Below are positions 1 to 5,597 of a DNA stretch of 7,481 nucleotides, in pieces. Each line of letters starts with the position of its first letter. The first letter of the stretch is position 1. The translations under genes and the position numbers were made by a program. Source of the stretch: a bacterium (GTDB lineage: Bacteria; Electryoneota; RPQS01); contig JAQTRJ010000096.1 of assembly GCA_028711875.1 (NCBI GenBank), positions 1-7,481 on the forward strand. Direction: 5' to 3'. The notes under the pieces were generated by a model. That model saw only the letters and a program-made list of their open reading frames with translations. It was not told where the DNA came from and did not search any database.

Positions 1-1
1 G

Positions 2-976
2 GTGACGGCGCACGCGCTGGATGAACGTCCCCTTGTGGACGCGAGCTTTTTTTATCGCCTGATCGGCAGCCCGCAGCAGGTGCTGATGACCGCCACCGGA
101 AATCCGAACGAATACGCCTGCACGGTGGGGTCGCTTGCGGAAGGGGAGTACGAATACTATCTCACCATGCGGGATTCGTACAATCAGACGACGACCACGG
201 ACACGCGCACGTTCCGTGTGGCATCGGCCGGGCCGCTGGAATTGGCTTTCGATGATGGCACGGCGGAGATCGGGCACTGGGCGGCGGATCCGGATTTCCA
301 ATGGGCCGTGAAATTCAGCCCGGCCGGCGGAGCATTCGGGCTGTGCGGCGCGCGAATCGGAGTCTCGATGACGCGGCCGACGACGATGCACACGCCGATT
401 GAAGTCAGCGTGATCAGCGCGGACGGTGAGAACGATCTGCCGGGCACGGTGCTCGCGACGCGAACCGTGGGCAGCGTGGGCAACGTAATCGGCGGCGGCA
501 CGCCCGGCACGGATTATTGGGCGGACGTGCGCTTCTATGAAGGCGTTGGCTCGCCCGTGCCGGTGACCGGTGATTTTTATATCGCGGTTTCCAATCCAAC
601 GCAGAACGGCATCGAAGCGTTTCTGCACGACACATCGAGCACGACTGCGGGACAGTCGTTCGTATTCGACGGCTGCACGTCGCAGTGGCGCAGCGAAACC
701 GCAACGGATTCGGTGACCAAGCGCGGCAACCGGATGATCCGCGCGCTCGGCTTTTCGCTCGAAGCGCCCGTGGCGACGGCGATCCGTTCCGGAAGCGACA
801 TCGTGCTGCGTTGGAACGGCACCGGCGCGCCGTCGTATCGCGTGTACAGCGCGCCCACCGCGAACGGCCCGTTTGAGACGCTGGAAGGCGCGACGTCCGA
901 CACCTCATTCACCGACGTCGGCGCGCTGAATGAAAGCGCTCTGAAATTCTACGTGGTGAAGACGGTGCTGGAGTAA
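2..976 (+). CDS. C-terminal part of a secreted Ig/FN3-domain protein (5' partial)
   Basis: The frame is open from the left edge, so the true start lies upstream and the GTG at 2 is only the first codon visible. The visible 324 residues look like an extracellular multidomain protein. Residues 1-73 form an Ig-like beta module (a GNPNEY segment and a Y-rich strand ending in TFRV). A middle module of about residues 78-255 opens with ELAFDDGTAEIG, a motif I associate with secreted proteins of FCB-type bacteria. The last 70 residues are FN3-like (VLRWNGTGAPSYRVYSA, then a final FYVVKTVLE strand). There is no membrane anchor and no obvious sorting tail at the C-terminus. Such modules usually sit behind a peptidase or other catalytic domain, but none is visible, so no enzymatic role is assigned. 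It reads in the same direction as the flavodiiron gene but is 108 bp away and functionally unrelated. Confidence 0.85.
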   Translation: MTAHALDERPLVDASFFYRLIGSPQQVLMTATGNPNEYACTVGSLAEGEYEYYLTMRDSYNQTTTTDTRTFRVASAGPLELAFDDGTAEIGHWAADPDFQWAVKFSPAGGAFGLCGARIGVSMTRPTTMHTPIEVSVISADGENDLPGTVLATRTVGSVGNVIGGGTPGTDYWADVRFYEGVGSPVPVTGDFYIAVSNPTQNGIEAFLHDTSSTTAGQSFVFDGCTSQWRSETATDSVTKRGNRMIRALGFSLEAPVATAIRSGSDIVLRWNGTGAPSYRVYSAPTANGPFETLEGATSDTSFTDVGALNESALKFYVVKTVLE

Positions 977-1036
977 ACGGAAAGAATTCCGGACGCCCGC
1001 GCGACTGAACGCGCCGCACACATTCTATTTTCAAAA

Positions 1037-1067
1037 CGCTCCCCCCGGATCAGTTTCGGGGGGAGCG
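1037..1067 (+). promoter_or_regulatory. Perfect 11-bp GC-rich hairpin in the leader of the flavodiiron gene
   Basis: The arms CGCTCCCCCCG (1037-1047) and CGGGGGGAGCG (1057-1067) are exact reverse complements around a 9-nt loop. The hairpin ends 17 bp before the start codon and just upstream of the Shine-Dalgarno sequence at 1075-1080. No T-tract follows, so a standard intrinsic terminator is unlikely. It could be a 5'-UTR stabiliser, a regulatory stem, a protein-binding palindrome, or a weak end for the upstream gene. The structure is seen directly. The role is unknown. Confidence 0.6.
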
Positions 1068-1084
1068 CACTCGCGGAGAAGATC

Positions 1085-2251
1085 ATGACCTATCAGGCTG
1101 TAAAAATCGCCGACCGAGTCTATTGGGTCGGTGCGATTGACTGGACGCTGCGCGATTTTCACGGCTACGCCACGGGCCGCGGCAGCACGTACAACGCCTA
1201 TCTGATTTTGGCGGATAAAATCACTCTGATTGATACGGTGAAGGCCGGATTCGAGTACGAGATGCTCGCGCGGATCGCGTCGGTGGTGGAGCCGGAGAAG
1301 ATTTCCTATATCATTTCCGATCACGCGGAAATGGATCATACCGGCGCGCTGCTGACGACGATGGAGCGGGTGAAGCCGGAGGCCGTGTTCGCTTCGGCGA
1401 TGGGAGTGAAGACGCTGGCCGGACAGTTCCACGGCGATTCAGGCATTCGGGCGGTGAAGGACGGCGAGCGGCTGAGTCTCGGCGATCTCACACTGACGTT
1501 CATGGAAACGCGGATGATCCACTGGCCGGACAGCATGTTCTCGTATCTGCCGGAAGAAAAATTGCTGTTCTCGCAGGACGGATTCGGGATGCACCTTGCG
1601 TCGCTCGAACGATTCGCCGATGAAATACCATCGCATGTAATCGAGTACGAAGCCGCGCGCTATTACGCGAATATTTTGCTTCCGTTCGGCACGCGCATCG
1701 CCAAGGTGCTCGACAAGCTGGAGCAATCGGGAATCTTGCCGGAGATTATTGCGCCCGATCACGGCCCGGTGTGGCGGAAGGACATCGGCTGGATTGTCGG
1801 AAAATATCGGGAGTGGATTGAGCGCCGGCCGAAACGCAAAGCGGTGATCGTGTTCGATACGATGTGGGGCAGCACGGAGAAGATGGCGCGGGCGATCAGC
1901 GAAGGGCTGCGCGAAGCGGGAGTGTCGGTGAGCTATCTGCCTCTGAAGACCTGCGACCGCGCAGATCTGGCGACGGAGATTCTCGACGCGGCGGCGCTGA
2001 TCGCGGGCAGTCCTACGCTGAACGACGGTCTATTTCCGACGATGGCCGACGCGCTGACGTATCTGAAAGGACTGAAACCGAGCCACCTGTTGGGCGCGAT
2101 TTTCGGCTCGCACGGATGGAACGGGACGGGCGCGGACGAAATCAGAAAATACTTCGACGACATGAAGATTGATCTGATCGCCGAGCCGCTCAAGGTCAAC
2201 TGGGTGCCGGTGTGGGGGGAAGGAAATGATGATGAGAGAGGAATGAATTGA
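1085..2251 (+). CDS. fprA: Flavodiiron protein (FprA-type A flavoprotein), O2/NO reductase
   Basis: This 388-aa protein has the two-domain layout and length of class A flavodiiron proteins. The N-terminal metallo-beta-lactamase-like domain (about 1-245) keeps every diiron ligand: H80-x-E82-x-D84-H85 in SDHAEMDH, H146 in MIHWPDS, D165 in SQDGFG and H226 in PDHGPVW. The C-terminal flavodoxin domain (about 252-375) has the FMN loops TMWGSTE (259-265), SPTLNDG (309-315) and GSHGWNGTG (341-349). No rubredoxin or flavin-reductase extension is present, so electrons must come from a separate donor. The family reduces O2 to water and/or NO to N2O in the cytoplasm of anaerobes; which substrate is preferred cannot be read from sequence. 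The ATG is preceded by CGGAGAAG at 1074-1081, a good ribosome site. The last eight codons run into the G-rich tract that follows. Confidence 0.95.
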   Translation: MTYQAVKIADRVYWVGAIDWTLRDFHGYATGRGSTYNAYLILADKITLIDTVKAGFEYEMLARIASVVEPEKISYIISDHAEMDHTGALLTTMERVKPEAVFASAMGVKTLAGQFHGDSGIRAVKDGERLSLGDLTLTFMETRMIHWPDSMFSYLPEEKLLFSQDGFGMHLASLERFADEIPSHVIEYEAARYYANILLPFGTRIAKVLDKLEQSGILPEIIAPDHGPVWRKDIGWIVGKYREWIERRPKRKAVIVFDTMWGSTEKMARAISEGLREAGVSVSYLPLKTCDRADLATEILDAAALIAGSPTLNDGLFPTMADALTYLKGLKPSHLLGAIFGSHGWNGTGADEIRKYFDDMKIDLIAEPLKVNWVPVWGEGNDDERGMN

Positions 2252-2390
2252 TAGGCTGAGGGGCGGGCGGAGGAATCGTGCATATTATGCAGGGGGGTGT
2301 GCCGGGAAAAATGGCGGTGGCGTGCAGATCGTGCGGAAGGGGCGAAAATGGAGAGGTGGTAGGAATGTTGTAGAAATGAGGAGCGAGATA
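2221..2390 (+). other. Non-coding G-rich, C-poor stretch after the flavodiiron gene
   Basis: By hand count this 170-nt stretch has about 75 G, 50 A, 30 T and 15 C, roughly 74% purine with G five times as frequent as C. It covers the end of the flavodiiron gene and most of the 207-bp gap before the next gene. I see no convincing ORF, RNA gene or terminator in it. It may mark a junction between host DNA and the mobile region. Confidence 0.55.
2279..2291. repeat. 13-bp perfect palindrome TGCATA-T-TATGCA
   Basis: Two 6-bp arms flank one central base, 27 bp after the flavodiiron stop codon. No -35/-10 pair with proper spacing was found around it. It could be a protein-binding site or part of an element end, but only the symmetry is certain. 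Confidence 0.4.
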
Positions 2391-2458
2391 GATATCCAGC
2401 CCCGGTTAGATTTTTCCGAATATGTCGTGCTGGCTGACTGGCATAAGAGGAGAGGAAA

Positions 2459-2866
2459 GTGTCTCGTGAACAATTAGGAATGCGCGCCGCGCCGGGCGCG
2501 TCGCAACGGCTGCGGGAGGTGCTGCCGCGCCGCATCCCGCGCGGCTACGTTGTTGAGGCGTGGCCGACGCTGTACCGGCGCACGCTGGCCGGGCTGCGCG
2601 GCCAATTTACGGCGGCGGAACTATCCGCGATGCTTGATGTGAGCAACGGCACGTACCTGACAGCGGGACTGGCCGGTCAGCACCTACCGGCAGAGATCGC
2701 GGATTTCCCAGAGGCGCGGGAGAAATGGGGGATTGATCCGGCTGCGCTGGCCTCCAAAATCGCCGTGCTGACGCCGTTTGAAATCTGCACGCTGGAGCTA
2801 TGGTGCCAGAGTTATTGGGACGATCCGGAGCGCAACGTGGGCGAGTACGTGGCGGCGCTGACCTGA
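2459..2866 (+). CDS. 135-aa hypothetical protein of mobile-element type
   Basis: I chose the GTG at 2459 because AGGAGAGG lies just upstream at 2448-2455. The N-terminal 45 residues are basic (MSREQLGMRA, VLPRRIPRGY). A compact core at about 48-120 contains FTAAELSAMLDVSNGTYLT, AGQHL, EKWGID and LTPFEICTLELWCQSYW. From memory, this core pattern (FTxxEL...D..NG..LT...AGQHL...KW.iD...L..LTPfe...LE.W...fW) recurs in small uncharacterised proteins of phages and mobile elements. It has no known function that I can name, and no signal peptide, membrane segment or catalytic motif. It stands alone and is closed by a strong terminator, so it is probably a one-gene transcript. It may be an accessory gene at the edge of the prophage-like region, or a host gene beside it. 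Confidence 0.8.
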   Translation: MSREQLGMRAAPGASQRLREVLPRRIPRGYVVEAWPTLYRRTLAGLRGQFTAAELSAMLDVSNGTYLTAGLAGQHLPAEIADFPEAREKWGIDPAALASKIAVLTPFEICTLELWCQSYWDDPERNVGEYVAALT

Positions 2867-2887
2867 CCACACACTGTTTTTTTGACG

Positions 2888-2917
2888 ACGGGCGATCTAC
2901 GGGTCGCCCGTTTTTTT
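2888..2917 (+). terminator. Intrinsic terminator after the 135-aa gene
   Basis: ACGGGCGATC (2888-2897) pairs with GGTCGCCCGT (2902-2911): ten pairs including one G-T wobble, around the tetraloop TACG. It is followed directly by seven T residues at 2911-2917. It lies 22 bp after the stop codon of the 135-aa gene and faces the right way to end its transcript. Confidence 0.9.
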
Positions 2918-2932
2918 GTCTGAGCGAAATCG

Positions 2933-2956
2933 CGCACGGCTGTGCGGCGCTACCGG
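2933..2956. repeat. Short palindromic repeat, copy A1 (tail GCGCTACCGG)
   Basis: A hairpin with stem CGCAC/GTGCG and loop GGCT is followed by the tail GCGCTACCGG at 2947-2956. It matches the copies at 2984 and 7054 in layout: a 5-bp stem, a 4-nt loop and a near-identical tail. Confidence 0.65.
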
Positions 2957-2983
2957 ACACGAAGAATTGGCCGTGGCGAAGAG

Positions 2984-3007
2984 CGCATGTCCATGCGGCG
3001 CTACCGG
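2984..3007. repeat. Short palindromic repeat, copy A2 (tail GCGCTACCGG)
   Basis: The stem is CGCAT/ATGCG with loop GTCC, then the same 10-base tail as copy A1. The stem differs from A1 at its fifth pair (C-G to T-A) with both sides changed together, which keeps the hairpin. GAGCG precedes it, as in copy A3 at 7051-7055. Confidence 0.65.
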
Positions 3008-3008
3008 C

Positions 3009-3033
3009 GGGCACGACGTGTCGTGCCCCTACC
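3009..3033. repeat. Palindromic repeat, copy B1 (9-bp stem, tail CCCCTACC)
   Basis: GGGCACGAC (3009-3017) and GTCGTGCCC (3020-3028) are exact complements, followed by CTACC. The CTA at 3029-3031 is the reverse complement of the TAG that ends the minus-strand membrane protein gene. Read on the minus strand, the hairpin therefore begins right at that stop codon and may shape the 3' end of that transcript. A near-copy lies at 5834-5858. Confidence 0.75.
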
Positions 3034-3355
3034 GATCTTTGAGAAGGGCGGCGAGGATGCGCTCCTGTCCGGCGATCAGTTGAGCGACGGCGATCCAGCC
3101 GAGGCCGGTCAAGATGCCGCCAATGCCGAGATACCATCCCAATGTCGAGAGGATAAAATTGCCGTCCGGATAGGCTTCTTCGACGCGACCGAGAATAATA
3201 AGCATTCCAATAAGCCCAGCCAGCACAATTACGAATCCAATAAAACGATAGAGATTGACGAGACCGCTGGCGTCGTAATTGATCTTATTAAGCAACTGCT
3301 GGTGGGAAAGCTCCTCAGCAGAGCTCTTAGCGGGTTGATCAAACACTTGATTCAT
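3029..3355 (-). CDS. Two-helix membrane protein linked to the repressor
   Basis: This 108-aa protein has a soluble N-terminus of about 35 residues and two hydrophobic helices at about 36-56 (FIGFVIVLAGLIGMLIILG) and 72-95 (glycine-rich, LGWYLGIGGILTGLGW). It ends in a short amphipathic tail, ERILAALLKDR. A helical hairpin in the inner membrane is expected, with both ends probably in the cytoplasm. The ATG overlaps the repressor stop codon (ATGA at 3352-3355), and GGAGGT lies 5 nt before it inside the repressor gene, so the two are translated from one message. I do not recognise the family. Being made together with a lysogeny repressor, it may act in the resident state, for example in exclusion of related phages, but that is inference. 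Its TAG stop lies in the tail of palindrome B1. Confidence 0.85.
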   Translation of the reverse strand: MNQVFDQPAKSSAEELSHQQLLNKINYDASGLVNLYRFIGFVIVLAGLIGMLIILGRVEEAYPDGNFILSTLGWYLGIGGILTGLGWIAVAQLIAGQERILAALLKDR

Positions 3356-3873
3356 GGCTGACCTCCGGGTTGGGCGAGGCGTTTTTTGAGTTCGTCGCGG
3401 ACTTCCTGCAAGGCTTGCACTCTACTCTGACGGATTTGCAGAAGCATATCAAACCAGAATTCCTTGTCTTGGCCGCGCACCATCCAGCCGAATTCGCCCT
3501 TGCAGGAGCGGGCGAGCTGGTCAAGTTCTTCCGCGCTGGGCTGAGCCTTCCGCATCAGTTCGGTATCGGCCAAGAGCGCCTTGAGTCCGGGAGCCTCGGA
3601 GACCGGGAAGTGCGCCTCGATAATGGCCAGCGCGTCGCCGCGGAAGGGCAACTGCGAATCCTTCAGATAGATAGAACCAAGCCCAAGAATAAGCCAATTG
3701 AGGTTAATTCCATAAGCTTCCGATATTTTCATTAACGATGAAAAGTTGAACTCGCGCTTTCCTGTCTCAGCCTCTGATATAGAGGTTTGGGTTAAACCAG
3801 CGCGGGTTCCAAACTCAGCCTGAGAAAGACCTAATTCCTCCCTTATCAAACGCATACGCTCAGAGAAGCTCAC
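3352..3873 (-). CDS. XRE-family (CI-like) transcriptional repressor
   Basis: The first 70 residues are a typical HTH_3/Cro-CI domain: SERMRLIREELGLSQAEFG, then AGLTQTSISEAETGKREF and ISEAYGINLNWLILGLGSIYL. The recognition helix is near residues 27-35. The rest (75-173) is not the peptidase S24 domain of LexA/CI-type repressors, since no Ser/Lys cleavage pair or Ala-Gly site is evident. It ends in a charged helix at about 143-168 suited to dimerisation. Induction by RecA-type self-cleavage is therefore not expected. The GTG start at 3873 gives the family's usual N-terminus; the upstream GGTGGG is a weak ribosome site, and the predicted transcript start is only about 9 nt away. ATG at codon 7 is an alternative. 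It most likely controls the divergent promoters that flank it. This stretch looks richer in A/T than its neighbours. Confidence 0.92.
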   Translation of the reverse strand: MSFSERMRLIREELGLSQAEFGTRAGLTQTSISEAETGKREFNFSSLMKISEAYGINLNWLILGLGSIYLKDSQLPFRGDALAIIEAHFPVSEAPGLKALLADTELMRKAQPSAEELDQLARSCKGEFGWMVRGQDKEFWFDMLLQIRQSRVQALQEVRDELKKRLAQPGGQP

Positions 3874-3888
3874 CGACCCACCACACAG

Positions 3889-3917
3889 ATTCTATGAAAA
3901 AAATACTTGACATGCAA
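3889..3917 (-). promoter_or_regulatory. Promoter for the repressor/membrane-protein operon
   Basis: On the minus strand a -35-like TTGCAT (3917-3912) is 17 bp from TAGAAT (3894-3889), which matches TATAAT at five of six bases. The predicted transcript start is near 3882, leaving a very short leader before the GTG at 3873. The -35 shares one base with that of the opposite promoter, so the two should compete for RNA polymerase. Confidence 0.55.
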
Positions 3918-3935
3918 GGGCTCGGGTTATATATT
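3907..3935 (+). promoter_or_regulatory. Strong sigma70-type promoter of the rightward early operon
   Basis: TTGACA (3907-3912) matches the -35 consensus exactly and sits 17 bp from TATATT (3930-3935), which matches the -10 box at five of six bases. The imperfect dyad GTTA-TATAT-TAAC (3926-3938) covers the -10 box and is a candidate operator. The predicted transcript start is near 3942, upstream of the ATG at 3985. This rules out a translation start at the in-frame TTG of the -35 box. Confidence 0.85.
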
Positions 3936-3984
3936 AACTGATGTCGAAATTGGACAGAACGTGAAACGGCATAGAGGTTGCAGA

Positions 3985-4188
3985 ATGTTGAGCGAGCCTG
4001 AAAAAAAACGAATCCTCCGGGTACACGAGAGAAAGATGTTGCTTAAGCAGCGCGGGTTCCGCTATCGGGACCTTGGCGATCCGGGCCTGGTGCATCGAGT
4101 GATTCAAGAGCAAGTGGGTAATCCTCGGCTGCGCAAGGAGATTGCGGCGAAATTGCGATTGGCCTACGAGAAGGTCTGGCCGCTTTAG
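3985..4188 (+). CDS. Small Ner/Cro-like DNA-binding protein
   Basis: The frame is open back to the TTG at 3907, but that codon is the -35 box. I chose the ATG at 3985, which has AGAGG at 3973-3977 and lies downstream of the predicted transcript start. The resulting 67-aa basic protein has KQRGFRYRDLGDPGLVHRVIQEQ (about 22-44) followed by NPRLRKEIAAKLRLAYEKVWPL. This fits small Ner/Nlp-type HTH proteins, in which a helix-turn-helix is followed by an (R)-IA-L helix and a terminal WP. In Mu-like phages such a protein is the first rightward early gene and turns down both divergent promoters. The position here, directly opposite a CI-like repressor, agrees. Assignment from pattern only; a short Cro-like relative is equally possible. 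Confidence 0.75.
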   Translation: MLSEPEKKRILRVHERKMLLKQRGFRYRDLGDPGLVHRVIQEQVGNPRLRKEIAAKLRLAYEKVWPL

Positions 4189-4193
4189 GTCAA

Positions 4194-4220
4194 TTGTCTC
4201 AAAGGGATTCGGAATAATAT
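4194..4220 (+). promoter_or_regulatory. Weak possible promoter before the 97-aa gene
   Basis: TTGTCT (4194-4199) and TAATAT (4215-4220) are recognisable boxes, but the spacing is only 15 bp. Transcription could equally continue from the strong promoter upstream. Confidence 0.2.
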
Positions 4221-4238
4221 ACGAATGGGAACAGGATT

Positions 4239-4532
4239 TTGCAAGAGACGCGAAGGTCAGAAAAGAAATTTCGAGATGTTCCCTTCTACCCAGAGAAGGC
4301 CACCATCGGCGAGTTGATGAAGGCATACGGCCTTCAGTGGGATGATTTTCGTCCGCCACTGCTTTCGGTTCAGGCCATGAAATCAATGGAACATCTGATG
4401 GGGATGTCACTGGGCGAGGCGATTCAAAGTTACCGCTTACGGAAGATTTTGATGCGGCGGCAACAGCGGATGCGAAAGCGGGCGGCGATGAGGACGGCGA
4501 TATGGTTACCGCTCGGGGAGCCGTTTGTATAA
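4239..4532 (+). CDS. 97-aa hypothetical protein
   Basis: The start is uncertain. No ATG lies in frame between the stop at 4215 and the ATG at 4317, so I took the TTG at 4239, with GGGA at 4227-4230 as a possible ribosome site. If translation begins at the ATG at 4317, the product is 71 aa. Residues 12-60 contain DVPFYPEKATIGELMKAYG, WDDFRPPLLS and MEHLMGMSLGEAIQ. Residues 66-86 are very basic (RLRKILMRRQQRMRKRAAMR), which suggests contact with nucleic acid. No known domain or membrane segment is recognised. It lies between the Ner-like gene and a large palindrome, in the early operon. I cannot assign a function. Confidence 0.65.
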   Translation: MQETRRSEKKFRDVPFYPEKATIGELMKAYGLQWDDFRPPLLSVQAMKSMEHLMGMSLGEAIQSYRLRKILMRRQQRMRKRAAMRTAIWLPLGEPFV

Positions 4533-4540
4533 CAATGAAA

Positions 4541-4584
4541 CAAAACGGTGATTTTGTCCGGAAACCGGACAATTCATCGTTTTG
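4541..4584. promoter_or_regulatory. Large dyad with a 19-bp perfect core, probable operator
   Basis: The core TTGTCCGG-AAA-CCGGACAA (4554-4572) is an exact palindrome. Outside it, CAAAACGGTGA (4541-4551) and TCATCGTTTTG (4574-4584) match at ten of eleven positions, with one base of offset. The core covers the -35 position of a possible promoter (CGGACA at 4566-4571, TATAAA at 4591-4596, spacing 19 bp). This suits a repressor-controlled site ahead of the 305-aa gene. Folded as RNA it would also form a long hairpin, so an attenuator or terminator for the upstream gene is an alternative, although the downstream T-run is only four bases. Confidence 0.7.
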
Positions 4585-4616
4585 CTTTGGTATAAACCAA
4601 TGTTGTGGAGAACCCA

Positions 4617-5534
4617 ATGCCTGAAGAAAATCAGAATTTCCCGGATGTGCCGCGCGGACAATTACTGCCGATCGGGGCCAAATTCTGGGATGCGAGCACG
4701 AAGGAACACGGACTGATCACGGCTGAATTGCAGGCGATCGCGGCGGCTGTGAGCAATCAGATCGTGCTCGGCGACGCGATGCGGATTGACGGGCTGTTCA
4801 AGCTCAGAACTTATCGGGCGTACCGGGGGTGGGGCTACCATTCGTTTGAGGAGTGCGCTGAGGCCATGTTTGGTGTGGCCAGATCGCAAGCGCACGCGCT
4901 GGCAAACCTTGGCGAGAAACGTTTCCTGCTGGGGAGTGTGGCCGAGGAAGCGGGCAAGCCAGCCGAGGAATACACGAAGGCGCTGGACGCACAGACAACG
5001 GCGATTCAACGCTCGATTCTGCGGCTGCCGTATGACGAGCTGAAGGCAACCATGGAGGGGATGTGGGAATCCCCCGATGGGCAGAAACTCTCCCCGTCCG
5101 AAGTGCTGAACAAAATCGGTGGAGATCTGCACGGCAAGCTCAAGGAGGAAAAGGGCAAGCGGCAGGAACTCGAAACGGAAATTAAGACTCTGACCAACGA
5201 ACGAGACAAATTGCTGAAAATCGCCAAGGGCGAGACGACGGTGGCGGCCGATCTGGCGAAACAACTCGAACATACGCAACAGCGCTTGGAGAAGCTGACC
5301 GGCCAGCGCGAGCAGGGGGCGCGGGCCCAGAAGGAACTTGACGAGGCGCGGGCGAAAATGGCGGACGCGCACAAGACACTTGAGAAGTACATGCCGCGCT
5401 CGGAAGACGACGACGAGTGGGAAAAGCACGGCGAGGAATTCGGGATCAGCGCGGGAATATGCACGGAATACGCGGGGCTGCTGGAGCGGGTGGTGCAGGT
5501 GTTTGCCAAGTTCCACGCGGCCAGGGAAGGGTGA
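4617..5534 (+). CDS. 305-aa protein with HTH-like N-terminal segment and long coiled coil
   Basis: I chose the ATG at 4617 because GTGGAG at 4605-4610 is then a well-placed ribosome site; the GTG at 4605 would use that site as codons. Residues 55-99 (FKLRTYRAYRGWGYHSFEECAEAMFG, then VARSQAHALANLGE) match a pattern in phage and plasmid proteins in which a 'YR..G..SFEEY...RFG.SRS.AY.L' segment forms an HTH related to those in ParB-like proteins. Residues 171-259 are highly charged heptad-type sequence (LKEEKGKRQELETEIKTL and onward), predicted to form a long coiled coil. An acidic patch SEDDDEWEKHGEE and a short helical tail follow. It is probably a DNA-binding, dimeric or filament-forming accessory protein of the mobile element, under the palindrome upstream. 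No enzymatic motif is visible. Confidence 0.85.
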   Translation: MPEENQNFPDVPRGQLLPIGAKFWDASTKEHGLITAELQAIAAAVSNQIVLGDAMRIDGLFKLRTYRAYRGWGYHSFEECAEAMFGVARSQAHALANLGEKRFLLGSVAEEAGKPAEEYTKALDAQTTAIQRSILRLPYDELKATMEGMWESPDGQKLSPSEVLNKIGGDLHGKLKEEKGKRQELETEIKTLTNERDKLLKIAKGETTVAADLAKQLEHTQQRLEKLTGQREQGARAQKELDEARAKMADAHKTLEKYMPRSEDDDEWEKHGEEFGISAGICTEYAGLLERVVQVFAKFHAAREG

Positions 5535-5537
5535 ATC

Positions 5538-5574
5538 AAAACGCTGAAACGCTGAAAGACTGAAACGCTGAAAA
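5538..5574 (+). repeat. Tandem microrepeat of CGCTGAAA
   Basis: Three CGCTGAAA units start at 5542, 5550 and 5566, with a shortened CTGAAA at 5560. The array begins just after the stop codon of the 305-aa gene and ends 11 bp before the ribosome site of the next gene. It is purine-rich on the plus strand. Confidence 0.75.
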
Positions 5575-5597
5575 CGGGGCAAGGAAGGAGAACGGTC

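Noticed and set aside
2868..2917. Two-way terminator at 2888-2917
   Set aside because: The T-run on the left side is also on the plus strand, so the minus-strand transcript would have A residues after the hairpin.
3370..3735. Plus-strand frame opposite the XRE gene
   Set aside because: The minus strand encodes a clear HTH_3 repressor; this frame is its shadow.
3907..3984. Upstream extension of the Ner-like gene to the in-frame TTG at 3907
   Set aside because: The TTG is the -35 box of a near-consensus promoter whose transcript should start near 3942, so it cannot be the start of that message's coding region.
3798..4060. 13-bp direct repeat CAGCGCGGGTTCC at 3798-3810 and 4048-4060
   Set aside because: Both copies lie inside coding sequence, in different frames and orientations relative to their genes. 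A single 13-bp match in a GC-rich window of this size can arise by chance.
4605..4616. GTG at 4605 as start of the 305-aa gene
   Set aside because: GTGGAG is better explained as the ribosome site for the ATG at 4617.
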